In this document: piece after piece, positions 51,690 to 61,534 of the stretch | Layout of the letters: each line of letters opens with the position of its first letter | Position numbering within the stretch: the first letter of the stretch is position 1 | Assembly: GCA_910578555.1 (NCBI GenBank) | Contig: CAJTPS010000006.1 | Coordinates: forward strand, 124,001-188,000 | Origin: an uncultured Lachnospiraceae bacterium | GTDB lineage: Bacteria > Bacillota > Clostridia > Lachnospirales > Lachnospiraceae | Length of the DNA: 64,000 nucleotides | Reading direction: 5' to 3' | Position numbers and translations under genes: made by a program | The notes under the pieces: generated by a model | What the model was told of the DNA's origin: nothing | What the model saw: the letters and a program-made list of their open reading frames with translations, nothing else | Database searches by the model: none

Positions 51690-53677
51690 CGAGGATGAAT
51701 GTAGATATAGAAACATACTCCGACAGGGACATTGCGAAAGCGGGGGTCTACACATATGTGGAAAGCCCCGCTTTCTGCATATTGCTGATCGGATACAAGC
51801 TGGAAACGGATGACGGGGTGACGGTGATCGACCTGTCCGGCTGCGGCACGAAGGAAGAGGCGCTGGGATATATGGAACTGTGCTATCCGGAATTTATGGA
51901 AAGCCTGTCAGACCCGGAGATTGTGAAGACGGCATATAATGCAAACTTTGAACGCACCTGCCTTGGGAAGTATTTCGGCTGTATGCCGCCGGAGCAGTGG
52001 CAGTGCACCATGATCAAGGCTGCCACGCTGGGGCTGCCGAGAAGCCTTGCGGAGGTAGGTGCTGCGATCGGGCTGCCGGAGGACAAACAGAAATCCGCGA
52101 CAGGCAAAGCGCTGATCAATTATTTCTGCAAACCGTGCAAGCCTACCAAAAGCAATGGCGGCAGGACAAGGAACCTTCCGTGCCACGCGCCGGATAAATG
52201 GGCGCTGTTCATTGAGTATAACCGGCAGGACGTGGTCGCGGAGGAAGCCATACTGTTGAAGCTGGCACATTTTGATACCATAACGTCTTTTGAACGGGAA
52301 CTGTGGAATTTTGACCAGCGAATGAATGACAGGGGCGTGCTGCTCGATACAGACATGATCGGAAAGATACTGGACTATGACCAGATCAACCGCGGGAAGC
52401 TGCTGCAGGAGGCGAAGGAGCTGACAGGGCTGGATAACCCGAACAGTCTTACACAGCTTAAAGGCTGGCTGAACGATATGGGAATCCCTATGGGCTCCGT
52501 TACAAAGGAGACGGTGGAGGCGGCGCTTACCCTGCAGTATATACCGGATAAAGTGCGCAGGGTGCTGGAGATTCGCAGGAATCTCGGGAAAACATCTACG
52601 GCAAAATATACCGCCATGACAGAAGCGGTAAATGGTGACCGGCGGCTGAGGGGCATCCTGCAGTTTTACGGGGCAAACAGGTCGGGAAGATGGGCTGGCA
52701 GGATCGTGCAGGTGCAGAACCTCCCGCAGAACAAGTTCCCGGATATCGGATACTGCAGGGAGCTGGCGGCGGCAGGGGATTTTGGGACGATGGAGCTTCT
52801 GTTCGGGGAGCTGCCGTTTGCTTTTTCACAGCTGATCAGGACGGCTTTTATCGCGTCACCCGGGAGAACCTTTCTGGTGTCAGACTTCTCGGCAATCGAG
52901 GCAAGGGTGATCGCGTGGCTGGCAGATGAGAAGTGGCGGCTGGAAGTGTTTGAGGCCGGCGGTGACATCTACTGTGCGTCAGCTTCCCAAATGTTCCATG
53001 TGCCGGTAGAGAAACACGGTGCCAACGCCCATCTGCGTCAGCGGGGCAAGGTGGCGGAGCTGGCGCTCGGATATCAGGGCGGGGTCGGCGCGATCAGACG
53101 CATGGATACCACGGGAGCGATACAGGAGAGCGAGATACCGGACATTATCCGGCACTGGCGCAATGCAAGCCCGAATATCTGCAAATTGTGGAATCTGTAT
53201 GAGAATGCGGCAAGGGCGTGCATCACGCAGCGGCGCACGATCAAAACGAAGCATGGCGTGGTATTCAGCTACCAGAACGGCGTTATGTTCATCAGCCTGC
53301 CTTCGGGGCGGAAACTGGCATACTGGCAGGCAAAAGTGGAAGAAATGCCCGACGGCAGGGAGCACATCACGTATATGGGCGTCAACCAGGACACAAAGCG
53401 CTGGGACCGGACAGAGACGTACGGCGGCAAGCTGGTCGAGAACGTGGTGCAGGCAATCGCAAGGGATTGTCTGGCGGAAACCATGCTGGCGGTGGAGAAG
53501 TCCGGTTATGAAATTGTGATGCATATCCATGATGAGATCGTCGTGGACGTGCCGGACGAAGAGATTGCAGAGGCGGAACGTGCCATATCGGGTATTATGT
53601 CAAGGCCGCCGGCATGGGCGGCAGGGCTGCCGTTAAGGGGTGATGGGTACCATACCAAATTTTATAAAAAGGATTAA
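51686..53677 (+). CDS. Family A DNA polymerase of phage type
   Basis: A 663-residue DNA polymerase. The N-terminal 3'-5' exonuclease has MNVDIETYSD with the metal-binding DIE, and later FNRQDVV-type acids. The polymerase domain shows motif A (VSDFSAIEARVIAWLA), motif B (RGKVAELALGYQGG) and motif C (HIHDEIVVDVP). A few residues at the start may not be used; an ATG at 51,695 is an alternative. It replicates the phage with VapE and the helicase. Confidence 0.93.
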   Translation: MTRMNVDIETYSDRDIAKAGVYTYVESPAFCILLIGYKLETDDGVTVIDLSGCGTKEEALGYMELCYPEFMESLSDPEIVKTAYNANFERTCLGKYFGCMPPEQWQCTMIKAATLGLPRSLAEVGAAIGLPEDKQKSATGKALINYFCKPCKPTKSNGGRTRNLPCHAPDKWALFIEYNRQDVVAEEAILLKLAHFDTITSFERELWNFDQRMNDRGVLLDTDMIGKILDYDQINRGKLLQEAKELTGLDNPNSLTQLKGWLNDMGIPMGSVTKETVEAALTLQYIPDKVRRVLEIRRNLGKTSTAKYTAMTEAVNGDRRLRGILQFYGANRSGRWAGRIVQVQNLPQNKFPDIGYCRELAAAGDFGTMELLFGELPFAFSQLIRTAFIASPGRTFLVSDFSAIEARVIAWLADEKWRLEVFEAGGDIYCASASQMFHVPVEKHGANAHLRQRGKVAELALGYQGGVGAIRRMDTTGAIQESEIPDIIRHWRNASPNICKLWNLYENAARACITQRRTIKTKHGVVFSYQNGVMFISLPSGRKLAYWQAKVEEMPDGREHITYMGVNQDTKRWDRTETYGGKLVENVVQAIARDCLAETMLAVEKSGYEIVMHIHDEIVVDVPDEEIAEAERAISGIMSRPPAWAAGLPLRGDGYHTKFYKKD

Positions 53678-53689
53678 GGGGGTGGTCAG

Positions 53690-56086
53690 TTGGAACCCAT
53701 AACAAATATTGAGGACAGGAAATTCCGCCTGCAGTACGACGGGCAGATCGCGGTCAGCACCGGCAGGAGCAGGTATGAAAAGAAATGGAAAAATAAGAAC
53801 GTCCTGTGGTCTGCGTTTCTCAAAAAACTGGAAAATCCCGTGCGTACACCGGAAAGCTATGCGGAGTTCAGGAAGATGTCCAAGGCTGATCAGGACAGGA
53901 TCAAGGACGTAGGCGGGTATGTGGGCGGTATGCTTACGGGCGGCAGGAGGAGCGCCGCGACGGTAGCAGGGCGGCAGCTCCTGACGCTGGATCTGGATTT
54001 TGCGCCGGCTGATTATTTTGAATGTCTGGAGCTGATCGGCGGGTATGCGGCGTGCAGCTATACGACGCACAAGCATTCCCATGATACGCCGCGGTTCCGT
54101 CTGCTGGTGCCGCTGGACCGTGTAGTGACCGCAGAGGAGTATGAAGCAGTGGCGCGCAAGGTCGCCGAGGATATCGGGATCGACTATTTCGATGACACTA
54201 CATACCAGCCGAGCCGGCTGATGTATTATCCGAGTGCCAGCAGTGACGGGGAGTATCTGTTCAGTTATATTGACGCGCCGTTTTTGTGTACAGACGAAGT
54301 GCTGGCGAGGTATCCGGACTGGCGGGACACGTCTTACTGGCCGGAATCATCCAGAACCACAGGGATCAGAAAGAAGCTGGCAGAGAAGCAGGGTGACCCG
54401 GCGCAGAAGAAAGGGGTGATCGGCGCATTCTGCAGGGCATATGACGTGCCGGAGGCAATCGAGGCATTCCTGCCGCATGTATATACGGCCTGCGTCATGC
54501 CGGGCAGGTACACCTATACCGGCGGCAGCACTGCGGCAGGGCTTGTGCTCTATGAGGACGGGCAGTTTGCGTATTCCAACCACGGGACAGATCCGGCAAG
54601 CGGGAAGCTGTGCAACGCCTTCGATCTGGTGAGGATACACCTGTTCGGCGAACTGGACGCGGAGCTTTCCGGGGATACTGCGGTGACGAAGCTGCCGAGC
54701 TACAGGGCAATGCTGAATATGGCGGTGGAGGACGGCAGGACGAAGGCACAGCTTACCGAGGACAATCTGGAAAGTGCCAGAGAGGATTTTGCGGATGAAC
54801 TGGAGAAGCTGCAGTTTAGTGAGAACGGCGGGCTGCTCAATACAATCTCGAATATCGTTATCCTGCTTAAGAATGACGAAGCGTTCCGGAGCGTCTATAA
54901 GAACGACATGAGCGGCGCCATAGAGTATGATGAGCCGCTGCCGTGGACGGACAGGACGGGGGAATGGAAGGACGCGGACGACGCGCAGGTGCAGAGGTAT
55001 CTGGAGCGCAGGGGTAAATTTGCCAGACAGAAGGTCATGGACGCGGTCACCATACTGGCGGAGGACAGGCACCGGCATCCGGTGCGGGAATATCTGGATT
55101 CCCTGCCGCAGTGGGACGGCGTGGAGCGGGTGGATACGCTGCTGGTGGACTGGCTGGGCGCTGAGGACAATAAATACACGAGGGCGGTCACGCGTAAGAC
55201 CCTGTGCGGTGCAGTGTACCGTATCCTTACGCCGGGCTGCAAGCATGATACCGTGCTGGTTCTGAACGGGGATACAGGGATCGGCAAGAGTACGTTAATC
55301 GCGAAGCTGGGCGGCCGGTGGTTCTCGGACAGCTTAAGCCTTGCTGACACGAAAGATAAGACGGCTGCGGAGAAGCTGCAGGGGTGCTGGATCATGGAGA
55401 TCCCGGAGCTCTCGGGTATGCGGAAGACGGACATTGAGACGCTGAAGGCATTCCTGTCAAGGCAGTATGACGATTTCCGCGCTGCATACGGAAGACATGT
55501 GCAGAAACATTATCGTCAGTGTATATTCATCGGTTCAACAAACGCAAATGATAGTGGGTATCTGCGGGACATCACCGGCAACCGCCGATTCTGGAATGTA
55601 CCTGTCAGCAACGGGTCACGATATCACCCGTGGAATATGACGCAGGATATCGTAGACCAGATCTGGGCAGAGGTGAAGCTGTACTGCGAAGCGGGTGAAA
55701 ATGTAACTCTTGCAGGCGATGTAGCAGAGATGGCAAATCAAATGCAGCTTGCCGCCATGGAGAGCGACCCGCGTGAAGGTATGATCAGAGAATATCTGGA
55801 CATGTTGGTGCCGGCGGAATGGTATTCGTGGAGTGTGGAAAGAAGAAGAGATTTTGTACGAAGTAATTACTTTGAAGAGGAAGAAGGGACGATGCTCAGG
55901 AATGAAATCTGCAATCAGGAGATATGGTGCGAATGTTTCGGCAGGAAGCAAGAAGATATGCAGCCGAGAGATAGCTACACAATAGCGGCTATTGTAAAAA
56001 GGGTTGGCGGGTGGACAAGAAAAAATGGATTGAGAAGGGTTTCACCATATGGCCAACAGCGGATCTATGAGAGGGTGGAGCAATGA
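53690..56086 (+). CDS. VapE-type primase/helicase
   Basis: A 798-residue replication protein with a TTG start at 53,690 (AAGGGGGTGG before it). An N-terminal primase-like domain (about 1-250, including the acidic LLTLDLDFAPADYF near 100) is followed by a C-terminal VapE-type P-loop helicase (GDTGIGKSTLIAKLG near 527, and SLSLADTKDK after it). It probably starts phage DNA synthesis. The last bases overlap the next gene. Confidence 0.9.
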   Translation: MEPITNIEDRKFRLQYDGQIAVSTGRSRYEKKWKNKNVLWSAFLKKLENPVRTPESYAEFRKMSKADQDRIKDVGGYVGGMLTGGRRSAATVAGRQLLTLDLDFAPADYFECLELIGGYAACSYTTHKHSHDTPRFRLLVPLDRVVTAEEYEAVARKVAEDIGIDYFDDTTYQPSRLMYYPSASSDGEYLFSYIDAPFLCTDEVLARYPDWRDTSYWPESSRTTGIRKKLAEKQGDPAQKKGVIGAFCRAYDVPEAIEAFLPHVYTACVMPGRYTYTGGSTAAGLVLYEDGQFAYSNHGTDPASGKLCNAFDLVRIHLFGELDAELSGDTAVTKLPSYRAMLNMAVEDGRTKAQLTEDNLESAREDFADELEKLQFSENGGLLNTISNIVILLKNDEAFRSVYKNDMSGAIEYDEPLPWTDRTGEWKDADDAQVQRYLERRGKFARQKVMDAVTILAEDRHRHPVREYLDSLPQWDGVERVDTLLVDWLGAEDNKYTRAVTRKTLCGAVYRILTPGCKHDTVLVLNGDTGIGKSTLIAKLGGRWFSDSLSLADTKDKTAAEKLQGCWIMEIPELSGMRKTDIETLKAFLSRQYDDFRAAYGRHVQKHYRQCIFIGSTNANDSGYLRDITGNRRFWNVPVSNGSRYHPWNMTQDIVDQIWAEVKLYCEAGENVTLAGDVAEMANQMQLAAMESDPREGMIREYLDMLVPAEWYSWSVERRRDFVRSNYFEEEEGTMLRNEICNQEIWCECFGRKQEDMQPRDSYTIAAIVKRVGGWTRKNGLRRVSPYGQQRIYERVEQ

Positions 56087-56397
56087 AAGAAAGTCAGATA
56101 GAACGGTGGCTGTGCAGCCAGATCAAAGCCATGGGCGGCATATGCGACAAATTCACTTCCCCGTCGAATCCGGGCGTGCCGGACAGGATCATCATCATGC
56201 CTGGCGGGCATGTGGTCTTTGCGGAGCTCAAGACGGAGGTCGGCAGGCTGTCCGGCATACAGAAATGGCAGCGGGAACGTTACGCCGGCGTAGGGGCTGA
56301 CGTGCGGCTGATCAAGGGCATGAAGGGTGCACGGGAACTGGTAAAGGAGCTTGAGATGTTTAAGAGTAAAGGAGATGAGAGCTATGGCAAAAACTAA
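56083..56397 (+). CDS. VRR-NUC domain nuclease
   Basis: A 104-residue VRR-NUC protein, a small PD-(D/E)XK nuclease that acts on branched DNA. Active-site residues are in NPGVPDRIIIMPGGHVVFAE and LKTE (Asp, Glu, Lys). ATGA overlap with the VapE gene. It goes with SNF2 helicases in this module. Confidence 0.9.
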   Translation: MKESQIERWLCSQIKAMGGICDKFTSPSNPGVPDRIIIMPGGHVVFAELKTEVGRLSGIQKWQRERYAGVGADVRLIKGMKGARELVKELEMFKSKGDESYGKN

Positions 56398-56635
56398 GAA
56401 ATATCCATCAACAGAATTTACGAAAAGATTGAAAGATTTATGGCTTAAATCGGGTATGACACAGAAACAGATAGCAGTCGAAGCAGGGGTATCACGATGG
56501 ACAGTCAAGGCATGGCTGGAAGGGGAAATTATTTTAGGATTACCTGACCTTGTGTGCTTATGCAGGCTGTTCAACGTTTCGGCGGATTACCTGCTGTTTG
56601 GGGAGGAGGGGGAGAATGCAGTACATACCCCATGA
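56384..56635 (+). CDS. XRE-family DNA-binding protein
   Basis: An 83-residue helix-turn-helix protein (MTQKQIAVEAGVSRWTVKAWLEG). The ATG at 56,384 has AAAGGAG upstream and overlaps the end of the VRR-NUC gene. It sits inside the replication module, so may time its expression. Confidence 0.82.
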   Translation: MAKTKKYPSTEFTKRLKDLWLKSGMTQKQIAVEAGVSRWTVKAWLEGEIILGLPDLVCLCRLFNVSADYLLFGEEGENAVHTP

Positions 56636-57980
56636 CTACCAGACCGCTGCGTACAACAGGATACTTGAGACGCCGAAGATCGGGCTGTTCATGGAGATGG
56701 GGCTGGGTAAGACAGTGGTCACGCTGACAGCGATACAGGAGCTGATGTACCACCGGATCGAGATATTTCGGGTGCTGGTGGTCGCGCCGAAGAAGGTGGC
56801 AGAGGACACATGGGGCCGTGAGTCACAGAAATGGGACCATCTGCGGGACCTGACAATCTCCAAGATACTCGGTGACAGGAAGCACAGGCTGGAAGCGCTG
56901 GACGCGGAGGCGGATATCTACATCATCGGGCGGGACAATGTCAAGTGGCTGGTGGACGAGTGCAGGAAAAGGAAGCGGTGGAAATTTGACACGGTCGTGA
57001 TCGACGAACTGTCGAGTTTTAAAAACAGCCAGTCCCAGAGGTTCAAGGCCATGCGGTCGGTCATGCCGCTGGTAGGACGCATGATCGGGCTTACTGGCAC
57101 GCCGGCGCCGAATGGGTATATGGACCTGTGGAGCCAGATGTACCTGCTGGATAAAGGGGAGAGGCTGGGAAAGACCATCGGGGCATACCGCGAACAGTAT
57201 TTCACGGCAGGCATGCGCAACGGTTACACCGTATTCAACTGGAACCTGCGGAAAGGCGCAGACCGGATCATACAGGACAAAATCAGGGATATCTGCGTGA
57301 GCATGAAAGCGGAAGATTATCTGAAACTCCCGGAGCGGATAGACAATGTGATCCATGTCAGACTGTCAGAGCAGGAGCAGGCGCTTTATGACCGGATGGA
57401 GAAGGAACAGATCCTGCAGATGGACGATGAGACGGCAGTGGTAGGGCTTTCCGCCGCGGCGGTGGGCAATAAACTGCTGCAGATCGCGAACGGCAGGGTA
57501 TACGACACGGAACGGCATGTGGTACAGATCCATGGCCAGAAGCTGGAGGCGCTGGGGGAGATTCTTGACTGCAATCCCCATGACCCTGTGCTGGTGTTCT
57601 ATAACTTCCAGCATGATCTTGAGGCAGTACAGGAGAAGTTCGGTAGCCTTGCCCCGCGGACGCTGAAAACGCCGCAGGATATCGCGGACTGGAACGACGG
57701 GAAGATCAGGCTGCTCATGGCGCACCCTGCCAGCGTGGGGTACGGGCTCAACATACAGGACGGCGGGCATATCATCGTATGGTACGGCCTGACATGGAAC
57801 TTAGAGCTGTACGCGCAGGCTAATGCAAGGCTGCACCGGCAGGGGCAGCAGCGGAGCGTTATTATCAACCATCTCGTAGCCGCCGGCACGATCGACGAAG
57901 ATGTCATGCGGGCACTGTCGGCAAAAGATGACATGCAGAGTGCCCTGATCAGGGCGATCAATGAAAGGAGAGAATTATGA
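56616..57980 (+). CDS. SNF2-type helicase (DEAD-like)
   Basis: A 454-residue superfamily II ATPase. Motif I (MEMGLGKTVV, near 28-35), motif II as DELSS in place of DEAH (near 130), and motif VI (QANARLHRQGQQRSV near 405) are seen. GGGAGGAGGGGGAG precedes the ATG at 56,616, and the start overlaps the XRE gene. With VRR-NUC it probably remodels phage replication or recombination intermediates. Confidence 0.92.
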   Translation: MQYIPHDYQTAAYNRILETPKIGLFMEMGLGKTVVTLTAIQELMYHRIEIFRVLVVAPKKVAEDTWGRESQKWDHLRDLTISKILGDRKHRLEALDAEADIYIIGRDNVKWLVDECRKRKRWKFDTVVIDELSSFKNSQSQRFKAMRSVMPLVGRMIGLTGTPAPNGYMDLWSQMYLLDKGERLGKTIGAYREQYFTAGMRNGYTVFNWNLRKGADRIIQDKIRDICVSMKAEDYLKLPERIDNVIHVRLSEQEQALYDRMEKEQILQMDDETAVVGLSAAAVGNKLLQIANGRVYDTERHVVQIHGQKLEALGEILDCNPHDPVLVFYNFQHDLEAVQEKFGSLAPRTLKTPQDIADWNDGKIRLLMAHPASVGYGLNIQDGGHIIVWYGLTWNLELYAQANARLHRQGQQRSVIINHLVAAGTIDEDVMRALSAKDDMQSALIRAINERREL

Positions 57981-58177
57981 TGACTGAAACATTATTGCCT
58001 CAGCCGGACGGCATGGCGCCGCGCGGCGAATGGAGGAAACTGAACTACACAAACAATACCTGTCCCGGCTGTGGGAAGCAGATCAAGCAGTCAGATACGA
58101 ATATCTGCTACAGCCGGACGAAAAGAAAGACATCTGTGTTTTGGCATATCGGGTGCACAAAGAAGGTGTGGGGGTGA
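57977..58177 (+). CDS. Small Cys/His-pattern phage protein
   Basis: A 66-residue protein with CPGCGKQI and later HIGCTKK, a likely zinc site. ATGA overlap with the SNF2 gene. No family is known. Confidence 0.7.
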   Translation: MMTETLLPQPDGMAPRGEWRKLNYTNNTCPGCGKQIKQSDTNICYSRTKRKTSVFWHIGCTKKVWG

Positions 58178-58182
58178 GCGGA

Positions 58183-59514
58183 ATGGAAGATATGCAGATC
58201 TACACTTACGAAGGGACTGACAGGGCGATCAAGCTGGCAATGGGACGGTCCGCGGCAAACATGGTAGAAATAGGCTGCCTGCTCAGGCGCATGATGGAAA
58301 ATAAGCTGTGGGTGCGGCAGTTCAGCTGCTTTGATGAGTACCTGAACAAAGAACTGCACATGGATTATACCATGGCGACACGTTTTATCAAAGCCAATAA
58401 GAAATATTCCGACAGTGAGGATGGCACGAAACTCGACGCGAAATGGAAAGATTTTTCCCAGAGCGTCCTGATCGAAATGCTCAACATGCCGCCGGAGCTG
58501 GAAGAAAAGGTTACGCCGGACATGACGGTGAAGCAGGTAAGGGAAGTGAAGAAACAGAAGAAAACAAAGATGAAGCCTGAGATCGTGGGGATTCTGGCAA
58601 GCCCTTATTGCGCAGCATGCAAAGAACCGTTAGATGAAACCGAACAGAAATGCCCTAATTGCGGACAGGAACAGGATTGGGAGTGGTATAACAGGTTTTT
58701 TGGTAATAATGACCAACCGCAAGACAATGGGGCGGAAGTTGCGACGTCGCAACAATCCCATCAGGAGAAGGAAGACGAACCGGATGTGATCGACGTAGAT
58801 TACAGGGAAGTGCCGGAAGAATTATCCGCATATGGGCTTACGAAAACCATATATCCGGCGGGAAGCCTGATCACAACAGGAGGATGTGGGGACAAGTATA
58901 CATGCTTCCTTTGCGCGCAGGAATGCAATATCAGGCAAAAAGAACGACAATGCTGCGAGGCGACCTGTGGCAATCCGTTCGGCTGCCAGACGATGGAAAA
59001 GCTTGCGGATATCAGGGCGAAAATGGGGGAGCGGTGTCAGTTCATAAATGACGGGTTGGCACGCAAAACGGCAGGCAGCGGAATACCGGATCCATGCTGT
59101 AAAGAATGTGCGCTGAAAAGTGAATGTGATTTCTGCTGCGGTATGGCAGGACAGCAGGCGCTTAAAGAAAATCTTGCGACGTCGCAAGATTTTGGATTGG
59201 CAAAACCAGTATTACCTGATGAGGAATATCCGGAATATATGCCAGCAGACAGGACAGCAGAAAAGAGGGAAACCCGCAGACAGGCATTTCTGGGTGTGCT
59301 GCGTGAACATATGGATAGAACCTATATACTAACAGAGCGTGGTGAGTACGATAAAGCCGTGAACAAGATAAAAAGCATTGAGGTAACGATTAAAAAAGTA
59401 CAGGAAATATCAGAAACGGAAGCAGTTTGTGCGGCATCGGAAGAACAAGTTTTAAGAAGCGAAGCGGCAGCAGTGCAGGAAGGAGGCACAGATGAGAAGA
59501 AAGGGAAATCATGA
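58183..59514 (+). CDS. Phage protein with Cys clusters, unknown
   Basis: A 443-residue protein. Residues about 1-120 are helical and charged (DRAIKLAMGRSAANMVEIG, YLNKELHMDYTMATRFIKAN), like DUF3102-type DNA-binding phage proteins. A CAACKEPLDETEQKCPNCGQ zinc ribbon lies near 145, and a second Cys-rich region (CFLCAQECN, CCEATCGNPFGC, CCKECALKSECDFCC) near 245-325. The ATG at 58,183 has GGGGGTGAG before it. It overlaps the methyltransferase gene. Confidence 0.75.
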   Translation: MEDMQIYTYEGTDRAIKLAMGRSAANMVEIGCLLRRMMENKLWVRQFSCFDEYLNKELHMDYTMATRFIKANKKYSDSEDGTKLDAKWKDFSQSVLIEMLNMPPELEEKVTPDMTVKQVREVKKQKKTKMKPEIVGILASPYCAACKEPLDETEQKCPNCGQEQDWEWYNRFFGNNDQPQDNGAEVATSQQSHQEKEDEPDVIDVDYREVPEELSAYGLTKTIYPAGSLITTGGCGDKYTCFLCAQECNIRQKERQCCEATCGNPFGCQTMEKLADIRAKMGERCQFINDGLARKTAGSGIPDPCCKECALKSECDFCCGMAGQQALKENLATSQDFGLAKPVLPDEEYPEYMPADRTAEKRETRRQAFLGVLREHMDRTYILTERGEYDKAVNKIKSIEVTIKKVQEISETEAVCAASEEQVLRSEAAAVQEGGTDEKKGKS

Positions 59515-60182
59515 GTGAATATATTTGCGCGGACTGCATGGACTGCCTGCCGGAGTTCCCGGACAATTATTTTGACATAGCCATATGCGACCCGCCGTAT
59601 TTTTCCGGTCCGGAAAAAAGACTGTATTACGGTAGGAAAGTAAGCCCGATCGGCGTGCAGAGGTATTACAAACCTATTGCAACATGGGAAATACCGGATA
59701 AGACATATTTTGATGAGTTATTCCGGGTATCAAAGCAACAGATCATCTGGGGCTGCAACTATTTTGATTATTCCTTCGGACCCGGGCGGATCGTATGGGA
59801 TAAGTGTAACGGTACAAGCAGTTTCTCCGACTGCGAGATTGCTTACTGCAGTATTCACGATTCCGTGAGATTGTTCCGCTACATGTGGAACGGCATGGTG
59901 CAGGGGAAGTCAATAGAAGAGGGTTACATACAGCAGGGAAACAAGAAACTGAATGAGAAACGAATACACCCCACGCAGAAGCCGGTCAACCTGTACCGGT
60001 GGATCGCACAAAAGTATATAAAACCGGGGTGGAGGGTATTAGACACGCATGTCGGTTCTGCCAGCAGCCTGATCGCGTATGACGAATACGGGATTGAGTA
60101 CACAGGGTACGAGATCGATCCGGAGATGTACAGGCTGTCAAACGAGAGGAGAGTGGCATATGACAGCACAGGAAAAATATAA
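59511..60182 (+). CDS. DNA methyltransferase (N6-adenine or N4-cytosine)
   Basis: A 223-residue DNA methyltransferase with DPPY at residues 27-30 (catalytic motif IV) before the cofactor motif (LDTHVGSASSLIAYDEYG near 180) and HPTQKP between, the circularly permuted beta-class order. It has no partner restriction enzyme here, so it may protect phage DNA from host restriction. ATGA overlap with the previous gene. Confidence 0.92.
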   Translation: MSEYICADCMDCLPEFPDNYFDIAICDPPYFSGPEKRLYYGRKVSPIGVQRYYKPIATWEIPDKTYFDELFRVSKQQIIWGCNYFDYSFGPGRIVWDKCNGTSSFSDCEIAYCSIHDSVRLFRYMWNGMVQGKSIEEGYIQQGNKKLNEKRIHPTQKPVNLYRWIAQKYIKPGWRVLDTHVGSASSLIAYDEYGIEYTGYEIDPEMYRLSNERRVAYDSTGKI

Positions 60183-60339
60183 CCTATATCTAAAAAAGTA
60201 TTGTACCAGCCGCAAGGTCAGTAGCAAAGAGGCAGAAAGGCACAGGTTAGTGCAGGAGACAAAAAAATATTATGAGGAGGAGAACGATGAACAGATTAAC
60301 AGTAAAAGCGCCCTCGGGTTTAATCCACTTGAAGGATAA
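60160..60339 (+). CDS. Small basic phage protein
   Basis: A 59-residue charged helical protein (MTAQEKYNLYLKKYCTSRK). GAGAGGAG precedes the ATG, which lies inside the end of the methyltransferase gene. Not recognised. Confidence 0.6.
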   Translation: MTAQEKYNLYLKKYCTSRKVSSKEAERHRLVQETKKYYEEENDEQINSKSALGFNPLEG

Positions 60340-60631
60340 TATGGAAATGACAATGAATGAGGCAATTAAAAAGCTGTCTGATTATGAGGATTTGGAGGAA
60401 CAGGGAAAGCTGGTGAAGCTGCCTTGTGTAGCTGGTGACTTTGCATTGTTTTCAGATGGGTGTATTATTCCGGTCGTATATATAACCGTATCAGAAAAGG
60501 ATAGAATCGATGTTGGCTGTCAAAACGGAATCCATGTAAACATGGCTTTGAACTATCCGTACCAATGCAGAGGTTTCTTTAAGACCAGAGAAGAAGCAGA
60601 AGCCGCACTGAAAGGAGAACAGGGGAAATGA
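60287..60631 (+). CDS. Small phage protein, unknown
   Basis: A 114-residue protein (MNRLTVKAPSGLIHLKDNM). It has an acidic helical stretch (EAIKKLSDYEDLEEQGKLVKLP) followed by a beta-rich part with a short C-terminal helix (KTREEAEAALKG). GAGGAGGAG precedes the ATG. A family match is not clear, though the LSDYEDLEEQGKL type is common in Firmicute phages. Confidence 0.7.
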   Translation: MNRLTVKAPSGLIHLKDNMEMTMNEAIKKLSDYEDLEEQGKLVKLPCVAGDFALFSDGCIIPVVYITVSEKDRIDVGCQNGIHVNMALNYPYQCRGFFKTREEAEAALKGEQGK

Positions 60632-61269
60632 AAATTATAAATGCAGGATATGAGATTTTGACACAGATATCAGAGAACGGAAAGGAAGAACTGCAGCACA
60701 TCGAGAAGATCGGGCGTGTCTGTTACAAGTCCGAAGAAAGGATCACGGAGGACGGGAAATCAGCAAAGGAATTCGTGAAAAGAGTGATCGACAGGGGACA
60801 TGAAGCCATGATCGAACATTCTTCCCTTTCCGTCAAGTTTATTGTCGATCGCGGCGTGTCACATGAGCTGGTACGACATAGAATCGCTTCCTTCGCACAG
60901 GAATCAACGCGGTACTGCAATTACTCCAAAGATAGGTTTGACAATGGGGTCACGTTTATCAGACCAGTGTTTTTTGCAGAAGGGACGTTCCAATACAGTG
61001 ACTGGCTTATGGCGATGGGCGAAGCGGAAAAGACATATTTAGAATTGCTAAAGGAAGGAGCAACCCCGCAGGAAGCACGTTCCGTCCTGCCGAACAGTAC
61101 AAAAACAGAGATCACCATTACGGCAAATTACCGTGAGTGGCGCAATTTCTTCAAGCTCCGGACGGAAAAAGCAGCTCATCCGCAGATGAGGGAAGTAACG
61201 ATTCCGCTGTTGGCCGAGCTGAAACAGAAACTGCCTGTTGTTTTCGATGACATAGAAGCGGAGGTGTAA
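60628..61269 (+). CDS. thyX: Flavin-dependent thymidylate synthase
   Basis: A 213-residue ThyX that methylates dUMP to dTMP using folate and FAD. The signature RHRIASFAQESTRY (residues 83-96) matches RHRxxSxxxxSxR. GGGGAAATG overlaps the previous gene's end. It supplies thymidylate for phage DNA. The stop is followed by a repeated ribosome site. Confidence 0.95.
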   Translation: MKIINAGYEILTQISENGKEELQHIEKIGRVCYKSEERITEDGKSAKEFVKRVIDRGHEAMIEHSSLSVKFIVDRGVSHELVRHRIASFAQESTRYCNYSKDRFDNGVTFIRPVFFAEGTFQYSDWLMAMGEAEKTYLELLKEGATPQEARSVLPNSTKTEITITANYREWRNFFKLRTEKAAHPQMREVTIPLLAELKQKLPVVFDDIEAEV

Positions 61270-61271
61270 GC

Positions 61272-61499
61272 ATGACAGATGAAAAATTAAAAGAAGCAAA
61301 AGAACTTGCGGAGAAGATACAGGAGCTGGAATCATTCTTGAAAGCTTTTCATGAACCCGGTATGAAAGAGGTTGTTGTATACAAGGTAAGAGAAAACAGG
61401 CCGGTTACATTAAGTATCGAAGCTGAATTATGTGAAATTATTGATGGCCACTTAAAGCAGCAGCTGGCGGCATTAAAGAAGAAATTTGAAGAAATGTAG
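61272..61499 (+). CDS. Small helical phage protein
   Basis: A 75-residue coiled-coil-like protein (KLKEAKELAEKIQELESFLK). GGAGGTG precedes the ATG. The 26 bases around its ribosome site (61,252-61,277) recur exactly before the next gene (61,515-61,540), so this gene may have been inserted by a duplication. Confidence 0.7.
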   Translation: MTDEKLKEAKELAEKIQELESFLKAFHEPGMKEVVVYKVRENRPVTLSIEAELCEIIDGHLKQQLAALKKKFEEM

Positions 61500-61534
61500 C
61501 AGTTATTATTGACAATAGAAGCGGAGGTGTAAGC

